This document shows positions 56,770 to 64,000 of a DNA stretch of 64,000 nucleotides, one piece after another. Source of the stretch: Dastarcus helophoroides (Eukaryota > Arthropoda > Insecta > Coleoptera > Bothrideridae). Location: contig CM053326.1 of NCBI GenBank assembly GCA_028583605.1, positions 37,851,931 through 37,915,930 of the forward strand, in the 5' to 3' direction. The position numbers and the translations under genes are program-made. Numbering within the stretch: the stretch's first letter is position 1; every line of letters begins with the position of its first letter. The notes below the pieces were generated by a model, which ran no database searches, was not told the DNA's origin, and was given only the letters and a program-made list of their open reading frames with translations.

Positions 56770-57840
56770 TTTGAACTATTATATTGTGAATTTTACATCG
56801 TTGTTTTATTCTCATTGGCGTAGAGCATTTTATGGACACTTTAAAATTGTTTATTTGGTTAATAATTGCATAAACGTGTTGTATTAATTTTTAAATAAAA
56901 AAGATATCGAACATGTGGACTCACTACATTAAACATTTTGATTGCTTTTAATAACTGTGTACTTCAATCTAAAACAATCTAATAATTGATTTAAAATCAA
57001 CATTAAAGAAAATTTCTGAAGTAGAATATGCGAGTTCCTAGTCCTAGTTTCCTTCGGATCTCAATTAACTAGAAAAATATGTTTGTGGTTACACTTTCTT
57101 TTAATTATCTTTTCTTAAACTTTATTTCAATAAATTTTTTTAAATAAATGAAATATTGACAAATTTCTAAAAATACTATTTTGGATTTTGACGTAGATTC
57201 ATCTGATATTTAATAATTCCCAATAGCCACATCCTTTGTCAAATAAATAGATTAGGTTTTATTTTCATGAAGCAGAACTTAAAATAATTTTAAATACAGA
57301 ACCAAAAAGGAGACATGAATAAAAACTAACAATCAGATTTAGTAAAATGTTGTTAGATAAATTGGATAACAAAATAAAATTATTAAAATTTTATTCCATT
57401 GGACATCTATGTTTTATTCCCCTTAGAACTCGTCAACAATGCCATAACATAGAAAATACTAAAAAGTAACCAGAATTAATTAAATTGAAAACAGTTTAAA
57501 TGGATTTTCAGTCATGAGTAGAGATTGGGAGATACGAAATGAAAATTCCAGCAATAATTCAAACTGGTGTGCCATGCCATGACATAATGTTAGATCAACC
57601 CAACTACTCCAAAAGGAAGTAAAAATACTACAACATTTCTCGATTTTTTTTTCTTCATTCTAATTTATGGGTAACTAGCTAGCTAATCCTCTCAACTTTA
57701 TCTGCACGAGGTTCAACAACGTCATATTTCATAATAGGTGTATCTTTCGGATGTACGGATCTTGGCATTTAAATTCCCGTCTTCTTAGCTCTCTTTCTTT
57801 CTGCCTTGGTCCCTCCTAGCAGTTTCAGGGATTAGCAACA
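56770..57840. other. Intergenic, one retroposon-like fragment
   Basis: AT-rich. Around 57670-57760, CTCAACTTTATCTGCACGAGG and AACGTCATATTTC match the 5' part of the repeat at 17192-17660. No gene is recognised. Confidence 0.4.
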
Positions 57841-58590
57841 GGATTACCAATAGGAATAGCAGTTTCAGGAGTTAGTAACAAGGGATAATGCAACAAACAT
57901 ATTAATGGACGGTAAAAATCTTTTGGGATGGGATCCAATCTAGCTATCCTAGGAATGCATGCGAGCCCCAACTTCTCTTGGGACGATCATGAGCGCGCCA
58001 TTGCCAAATCCGCTTCTCAGAAGCTAGGCTTTCTTCTTGGAGCTAAAAAGTACTTCACATCTCATCAGATACTCACACTATACAAAGCTCAAGTTAGGTC
58101 AACACTAGAATACTGTTCTCATGTTTCGAGTTCAGCCCCAAAACACACTTTAGCTCTCGTGGATTCAATTCAATTCGATTCGCCTAATTGATGACGAAAG
58201 TTTGACCGATTCTTTCAAAATACTAGAGCACAGGCTGGTGACTTGTCTCTTTTTTACAAGTACTCTCATGGAAGATGCTCGTAGGAACTAATAGGATTGA
58301 TCCCCCCAAGGGCAAGATTCTTAAGACATACAAGACGGTCAGAGACTAGCAAATCCCTGTGCGATCCAGCTTGACACAGTGAGAACTCTTTTTTCTATAG
58401 AACTTCCAAGCTAGTGGAACTCGTTACCCCAAGGAATTTTTCCCCAAAATTACAACCTATCCTTGTTTAAGAAGGCGGTTCATCGCCATCTCCTTGTTTG
58501 TGCATCTTACTTGCAAGTGCTTTAAAGCTATAATGGGATTACCCTTTGCAGAGTGGATTAAACTTTTAAAAAAGCCGGACATAAGACTAA
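57841..58590 (+). mobile_element. Family A non-LTR retrotransposon, 3' fragment
   Basis: The plus-strand peptide at 57928-58191 reads MGSNLAILGMHASPNFSWDD, AKSASQKLGFLLGAKKYF and LEYCSHVSSSAPKHTLAL. The rest of the family C-terminus and the 3' tail follow in broken frames. 5'-truncated. Confidence 0.75.
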
Positions 58591-59649
58591 GGGCAGTACA
58601 GAGACAGACAGACACTTAGATGCTAGCAGTTTTTCAGAATAATGAAGTTCAATAATGACAATAAATGTTACAATAAAAATAGTAGGGCATAAATTATTGC
58701 ACAATTAAGTAAATGAAACACAATTGCTAGTACCGGTAGTATCTGACAGCAATTTACCAACATTCTTAGAAAATCCTACCCAATAATAATTACGAAGGTT
58801 TGAGCTTTTTTAATCTTCCTAACTGTAGGTTAAAAAATTTTTAGAAACAATATGTTCATATATGCTGTTAAATCGAAAATAGTATATTTAACGTAAAATA
58901 AAAAAAAAGTGACAGAAATAATGTCTTGGATCAGTGGCAAAGTTCTAACAGGAACAGGAACACATTGGAGTTCCAAGCCGCTGGTGATGTTCGTAAACTT
59001 TTCTAATGCTCTACAAGATAGTTTGTCACAAAATATTTTTTAAATATTGTTGTTTGTTTGAGAGACATAAAAAAAATCCTAACAAATGAAGACTTCAATA
59101 CCCCGTATCACACGAACGGTATATTTAAGAGCATTTTATAAATAAAACAAAATTGTATTGTTTTTGGATCCTCTACTGTTCTTTAAACTTTCCGTTATAG
59201 AAATCCTCCAGATTTGTAATGTATTAACATTTCACAACAGTGGAAGTAGATCACAATTATTATGGAATGTGAGGAAGAGGAAATAACTCCCCAACCATAG
59301 TATATGGAGCTCTGACAACAAACAGCTTTCGAACCCTTTTAATTGTAACCTCAAATAATAATAATTATGAATGCACTAAGAGAAAATACTTCTCCAGAAA
59401 AGATTAGTAGACTTAAGTGTTGTAACTAGATTTTCCAAAATTGTAGTGTCACCTTCCTAATGCTACAAAATTTGAAAATTAATTGATATTGAAAATTTTT
59501 TATAAATATCCGTAGATCTTCATTGTTATCTTGGATATACAAAATCATCTCAAATAATAAAACAATTTTCACTCAGTGCAGTGTTTTTAAACACTTTAAA
59601 AATGTCCAGCACAAACTAATGAAAATGTAGTTTAATATCGCGATCTAGA
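58591..59649. other. Intergenic, no recognised gene
   Basis: AT-rich. A short GAGACAGACAGACACTTAG stretch directly follows the family A tail. No other feature is supported. Confidence 0.4.
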
Positions 59650-62130
59650 AACCATTCTCGAATGTGGTAAGAAAAATCTGGTCGATTGCAACGCCTCAAG
59701 ACTTTTTGGTTTTCTCTAAGAAAACATCAGGTGGTAATGCAACAAACACATTCATGGGCGGTAAAACGCTCCCAATGGGATTTAATCTGTCTATCCTAGA
59801 AGTAAATGCGAGCACCATCTTCTCTTGGGATGATTATGTGTGCGTCATTGCCAAGTTCGCTTCTCAGAAGGTAAGCTTTCTTTTTAGAGCTAAAAATGAC
59901 TCGCATCTCATCAGTTGCTCACTCTATACAAAGCTCAAGTTGGGCCAACATTAGAATACTGTTCTCATGTAAGGAATTCAGTACCAAAGCACACTTTGGG
60001 TTTTCTGGATTTAATTCAAAGAAGTCCGCTTCTCAGAAGATAGATTTTCTTTTAGAACTAAAAAGTACTTCAAATCTCATCAGTTGTTCACTCTATACGA
60101 AGCTCAAGTTAGGCCAACACTAGAATACTTTTCTTAGGTTTGGATTTTAGTCCCAAAGAACACTTTGGGTCTTTTGGATTCAATTCAAAAAGTCCGCTTC
60201 TCAGAAGCTAGGTTTTCTTTTTAGACCTAAAAAGTACTTCACACCTCGTCAGTTGCTTACTCTATACAAAGCTCAAGTTAGGCCAACACTAGAATACTGT
60301 TCTTATATTTGGAGTTCAGCCCTAAGGCACACTTTGGGTCTCTTGGATTCAATTCAAAGAAGTGCGTTTCTCAGAGGCTAGGTTTTTTTATGAGAGCTAA
60401 AAACTAATTCAAATCTCATCAGTTGCTCACTCTATACAAAGCTCAAGTTAGGCCAACACTAGAATACTTTTCTAGGTTTGGACTTTAGCCCCAAAGCAGG
60501 TCTAACTCCTCTCTACCTTTTAGTGAGGAGGGAAGCGATCAAAGTAGTCTTAAGATTACTGCAATTAAAACAATTTAAAGAAGGAGACTTCGCTGGTCAC
60601 ATGGGAATCCTCAAGGAATGTAGCCCGGTGATTTTAGCAAAATCGGTTGATTACCTGCAACCCAGGTACAAATTTGATCATTCCTTTGAGTTGGAGTTAG
60701 ATAGCCACACTGACGCTCAATCAGTACCTGAAGAAAAACACAAATTATCCATCTGGTTTACAGATGGATCAAAGACAGCACATGGGACTGGAGTGGGAAT
60801 TTATGGCTCTAGCTATAGGTTTTTTAAAGCCTTGGGAAAAGACCCAACTGTCTTTCAAACTGAAATACATGCAATAGAACCCTGCGCCTACGAGCGTCTT
60901 CGAAGAAGCCTGAAAGGAACAAAGATCCACATTAACTCTGTCAGCCAAGCGGCAATAAAAGCTCTCAGCAGCTACCTTGTCAAATCCAAACTAGTTTGGG
61001 ACTGTCAACTAACGTTAAAGCAACTGGCTTAGTACAACAGGATCAGCCTGGGTGCCAGGGCACAAAGGAATACAAGGAAATGAAGCTGCGGACCAACTCG
61101 CTGGAGAAGGATCTGCATCATCATTTCTTGGACCTGAACCGGCATTTGGTTTTTCTAAAAGTCAAATCAACAATGAGGTCAAAAAATGGGAAACAAAGTC
61201 AAGAATCTCCCACTGGAGATTATATCCAGGATTACGGCAGGCGAAAAGATTCATATCTGGAACGCTTGAAAAGACAAAAGCCTATTAGAATTCAGCAAAT
61301 CCGAATTGAGGATCCTAACCGGCCTCTTAATAGGACTATGAGGTACCACCTCAAGAAAATGGGTCAGGCTGAAACAGATCTATGTCGCTTTTGCGCAGTA
61401 GCTGCGGAGACTGCAAAACATGTGCTATGCAAGTGCGATGCGCTTGCACGCAAAAGGCACGCTCAACTTGGATGGGCGCCCTTAGACCCCTCAAATGTGG
61501 AAAAACTTAATCTCAGGTCCATAATAAACTTCTACAAGAGTTTGAATCTGGGAACTACATAGATCAGGGCATGCACAAAAGATCTCCTTAGGTCGAGGTG
61601 CGGGGTGGACAAAGAGAAACACGAAACGACCCATATTTAATCTAATCTAGTCCCAAAGCACACTTCGGTTCTTTTGGCTTCAATTCAAAGAAGAGCAATT
61701 CGCCTAATTGATGACAAGAGTTCGTCCGATTTTATTGAAACACTCGAGCACAGACGGACGGTTGGTGACTTATCTCTTTTCTACAGGTACTTTCATGGGA
61801 GATGCTCACAGGGACTATTATGATTGATCCCTCCTAGGGTAAGATTTGGTTTTTAAGGCATACAAGACACTCAGAGACAATCAGAGACTAGAGACAACAA
61901 ATTCCTACGCGGTCTAGCTCAAGCTAGACTGTGTCAACACAGTGAAGACTTCTGTCTATAGGAAACTCTTTTTTCCTATAGAACGTCGAAGCTATGGAGT
62001 TCGTTACCAAATAGAATTTTTCCCAAAAATTACAACCTACCCTTGTTTAAGAAGACGGTTCATTGCCATCTAACCTTGTTTCCGCATCCTACTCACGGTG
62101 CTCAAAACGCATAATGGGGTGAATTAAACT
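59650..62130 (+). mobile_element. Family A copy with four-fold internal repeat, split by family B
   Basis: Starts with family A coding sequence (LPMGFNLSILEVNAS, about 59770) and ends with the family tail near 62130. Between about 59862 and 60486 a segment of about 168 bp, from TCTCAGAAGCTAGG to TCAATTCAAAGAAGT, is repeated four times. The fourth unit is interrupted at 60485-60498 by the family B element and resumes at 61649. No frame is intact. Confidence 0.8.
60497..61648 (+). mobile_element. Family B RNase H-bearing non-LTR fragment, nested
   Basis: It runs from the RNase H region to the 3' tail. It reads SIWFTDGSKTAHGTGVGIYG (first catalytic Asp), FQTEIHAIEPCAYE (catalytic Glu), then INSVSQAA, where the usual second Asp (HSDSQAA) is changed to Val. 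After a TAG near 61030 come WVPGHKGIQGNEAADQLAG and a Cys/His knuckle (CRFCAVAAETAKHVLCKCDA). It ends ATTTAATCTAATC. The flanks TAGCCCCAAAGCA and TAGTCCCAAAGCA are a target duplication of about 13 bp. 5'-truncated and inactive. Confidence 0.85.
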
Positions 62131-62165
62131 TAAACAAAATATATTAATTTTAATATTTATTGGTA

Positions 62166-62935
62166 TTAAATACATTTCATAAAGTTATCCCTAATAGTTT
62201 CTAGAGATTCCATCGCATTATGGGAAGAAGTATTTAAACATGAGTCGGCGCTCTCCTTTATTTCTTTCAAGACAGATCTGGAATCTTTTCGTAGTGCATG
62301 AAAATTTCTTTTGGTTACTTCTATTTCTTTTCTTATGCATTCGTCTGCAGTTTTCGGATCTTCCTTACATTTAGCTATATTATTTGTAAATAATATTGTT
62401 AATTTGCGCATCTCAGATATATCGATGTCTTTTGCACCGTCTCTAAATTTACTAATGCACTTATCCAATACTTTCACGTTCACACGATTAAGTGCGTTAT
62501 TCTCTTTGTTTTCGCAGTCCTCAACTCTTATCTCTTGGGCAGCGGTTTTAGCATCTTTGTGCGCCTTTTTTACTGTTTCGTGTATTCTTTTTATTTCCGC
62601 ATCGATGGCAGATTTTTTCTTCATTTTTAAACTTTCTACTTCTGCTGATTCTTTGATAAGAGTGTCTAGAGCATGGGACCTCTCTAAATGTATCTTCATG
62701 ACCAGTTCCTTCACTTCTTTATCCAAATCTGCTTCTTTCAGAATCGATACTCCAATATCATCGCTAAGATGCTCGATTTCTTCATTTACATTTGTTTCTT
62801 TTGGAATTGATGCCCCCAAAGCGATCTGAAAATAAACAGTTTGGTGTAGTAAGTTTGTCTGCACTTAAAGGGAGTGTGAATATTTACCTGGAATAAAAAT
62901 AATAATTCCGCTAGATGTAATAATTTTAAATCCAT
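62166..62935 (-). CDS. Secreted six-cysteine helical protein, copy 8 (intact)
   Basis: Exon 1 (62888-62935) encodes MDLKLLHLAELLFLFQ, a signal peptide, with donor GTAAAT. The intron is 62 bp. Exon 2 (62166-62825) begins IALGASIPKETNVNEEIE after TTTATTTTCAG. The protein is 235 residues and predicted secreted, with a long charged helical N-terminal half (for example EADLDKEVKELVMKIHLERS). Six cysteines follow, spaced x18, x29, x9, x32, x21, ending FMKCI. TATA box at 62983-62991 and AATAAA at 62157-62162 complete a compact gene. It is closest to copy 7 by its mature N-terminus. Function unknown; the family could be haemolymph, salivary, venom or seminal proteins, and nothing in the sequence decides. 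Confidence 0.87.
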
Positions 62936-62982
62936 TTTTCTTGACAAACAAAAAATTTTAAAAGCGGAATTAATTTGGAAAG

Positions 62983-62991
62983 CTTTATATA
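62983..62991 (-). promoter_or_regulatory. TATA box of copy 8
   Basis: TATATAAAG on the minus strand, 48 bases upstream of the ATG at 62935. A start site about 30 bases downstream would leave a 5' UTR of about 20 bases. Confidence 0.65.
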
Positions 62992-63480
62992 GGGATTTCA
63001 AGATTTTTCTACTATATTGATATGCAAAAATAAAACTTTATACAAGTTTCATTGGATAAAAAGTTTATTATTAAAGTATATTTAAAAATATAATCATTAT
63101 TATTATACACGTGTTGAGATAATATCATAAGAAAACTAGTATGACTGGTAAATCCCGATATGCGACCGTAATGAAGCACTCAACTTATAAAAAACGTTTT
63201 GATCTTTATGAATTGTTTTGCACTGAAGTATTTTCAAAAACAATATTTTTTCCTAGTCATGGTTAAGTGATGAACTACTTATACACTATTACACTGGTGT
63301 AGACTAACTGGAATAAATTCGCTAGGGAGGAACTGAATAATTTTTCGAAAAATTTCCGAGACTTGTCAACGTTTGAATGTTTCTTTTTCAAGCACTATGC
63401 GAAATTAGGGAAAGCCCTTTGCTTTTTTTTAAATGTAACAATATGGGCTGGAACTCTTCATTAGGAAGGTGATAGAAAGT
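62992..63480. other. Intergenic, 5' flank of copy 8
   Basis: AT-rich; no gene or element is recognised. Confidence 0.4.
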
Positions 63481-63610
63481 CGAATCAATTGTTCTCATCA
63501 AATTTAATATTTTTCAAGAGGCTGAGGATGGCATAACGCAATTTAATAAATACGTTATGCCATCCTCAACCTCTTGAAAAATATTAAATTTGATGAGAAC
63601 AATTGATTCG
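63481..63610. repeat. Near-perfect hairpin, 58-bp arms and 14-base loop
   Basis: The left arm 63481-63538 (CGAATCAATTGTTCTCATCA onward) pairs with the right arm 63553-63610 with one mismatch, which would be a G:U pair in RNA. The loop is CAATTTAATAAATA. It has no coding content. It is either a very young small inverted-repeat element or the source of a hairpin RNA. Confidence 0.85.
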
Positions 63611-64000
63611 TTCGTCAAACTTAACAGTTTGATTTTCAATATCAACGATTGCTCAAAATTTGTACCATTTACTTATTGGCAAATGACAAATTTATGACAT
63701 GTGTGCTACAGGAAACATTTTGCTTGTTATAAATTGTTCGGGACCAAACACACTGCCGATGTTCAATAATGTGAGATGTCGTAAGACCAAGAAAATTACA
63801 GTATACTGTAAATACAATCTATACTAAATTAAATATGTTGTAGAAACCGTCATGCAAATAGAATTTACGCAAATTTCAGGTTGACCTTTAGCTGATAATC
63901 TTGTCTTTAACCAGTTGCTTAAGTTCATTTAACAAGTACATACTAGCGAATTTGTAGGTAGCAGAGTTGGGTACAAAAAGTCTTCTTTCTTTACTACATA
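63611..64000. other. Intergenic, no recognised gene
   Basis: AT-rich to the end of the window; no feature is supported. Confidence 0.4.

Noticed and set aside
23782..62935. Odorant-binding or chemosensory proteins for the cluster
   Set aside because: Small secreted helical six-Cys proteins suggest this, but the diagnostic C-x3-C of OBPs and the C-x6-C / C-x2-C of CSPs are absent, and the proteins are too long.
1..64000. tRNA, rRNA or snRNA genes
   Set aside because: I looked for cloverleaf-like A/B boxes and rRNA motifs and saw none I could defend. A tRNAscan or Infernal run would settle it.

Overview
The window is AT-rich animal DNA, almost certainly from an insect. The evidence is GT-AG introns with GTAAGT-type donors, TATA boxes, AATAAA signals, and a mix of mariner, hAT, Penelope-like, jockey/CR1-type and LTR elements. 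I cannot fix the order from sequence; a beetle is only a guess. No rRNA, tRNA or housekeeping gene was recognised. Most of the DNA is transposable elements, satellite-like arrays and unassigned intergenic sequence.

The gene content is one rapidly evolving paralogous cluster between about 23.8 and 62.9 kb. There are eight copies on mixed strands: 23782-24860 (-), 28160-28854 (+), 28943-29767 (-), 44904-45557 (-), 46444-50444 (+), 51753-53908 (+), 55907-56715 (-) and 62166-62935 (-). In seven of them a tiny first exon of 14-17 codons encodes a signal peptide and ends in phase 0. A second exon encodes the whole mature protein, which is Lys/Glu-rich, helical and about 180-235 residues long. The C-terminal half carries a strict cysteine frame, C-x18/19-C-x29-C-x8/9-C-x32-C-x21-C in most copies. 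I recognise no named family. Copies 1, 4 and 8 are intact. Copies 2, 6 and 7 are each broken by one extra base in a homopolymer. Copy 5 is a multiply damaged pseudogene. Copy 3 has an intact mature exon but a doubtful first exon.

Region by region: 0-3 kb holds pieces of two non-LTR retrotransposons. 4.67-7.57 kb is a TIR element filled with a degenerate AAATTTCGA-type minisatellite. 8.77-11.17 kb is a decayed Penelope-like element (RT plus GIY-YIG) with inverted ends. 12.23-12.58 kb is a solo LTR. 13.3-17.1 kb is a long-inverted-repeat element interrupted by a 2.3-kb hAT element. 19.93-21.20 kb is a dead mariner. 21.6-27.4 kb holds non-LTR copies around gene copy 1. 30.7-33.7 kb is a jockey-type element. 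38.13-42.53 kb is a second TIR element, with an exact 8-bp target duplication, carrying a 3.7-kb array of the same minisatellite class. 47.09-49.09 kb is another TIR element with an exact 8-bp duplication, lying in the intron of gene copy 5. 54-62 kb has more non-LTR copies, including a nested insertion into a four-fold internal repeat.

Scattered through the gene cluster are seven loci of a short (about 215-325 bp) non-autonomous repeat. It is built as an inverted repeat of a hammerhead-ribozyme-like motif, and several copies are flanked by 8-13 bp target duplications. The Penelope-like element has a related motif at its 3' end. The strongest candidates for undescribed biology are the six-cysteine secreted protein cluster, the paired hammerhead-like repeats, and the two TIR elements that carry the same minisatellite.
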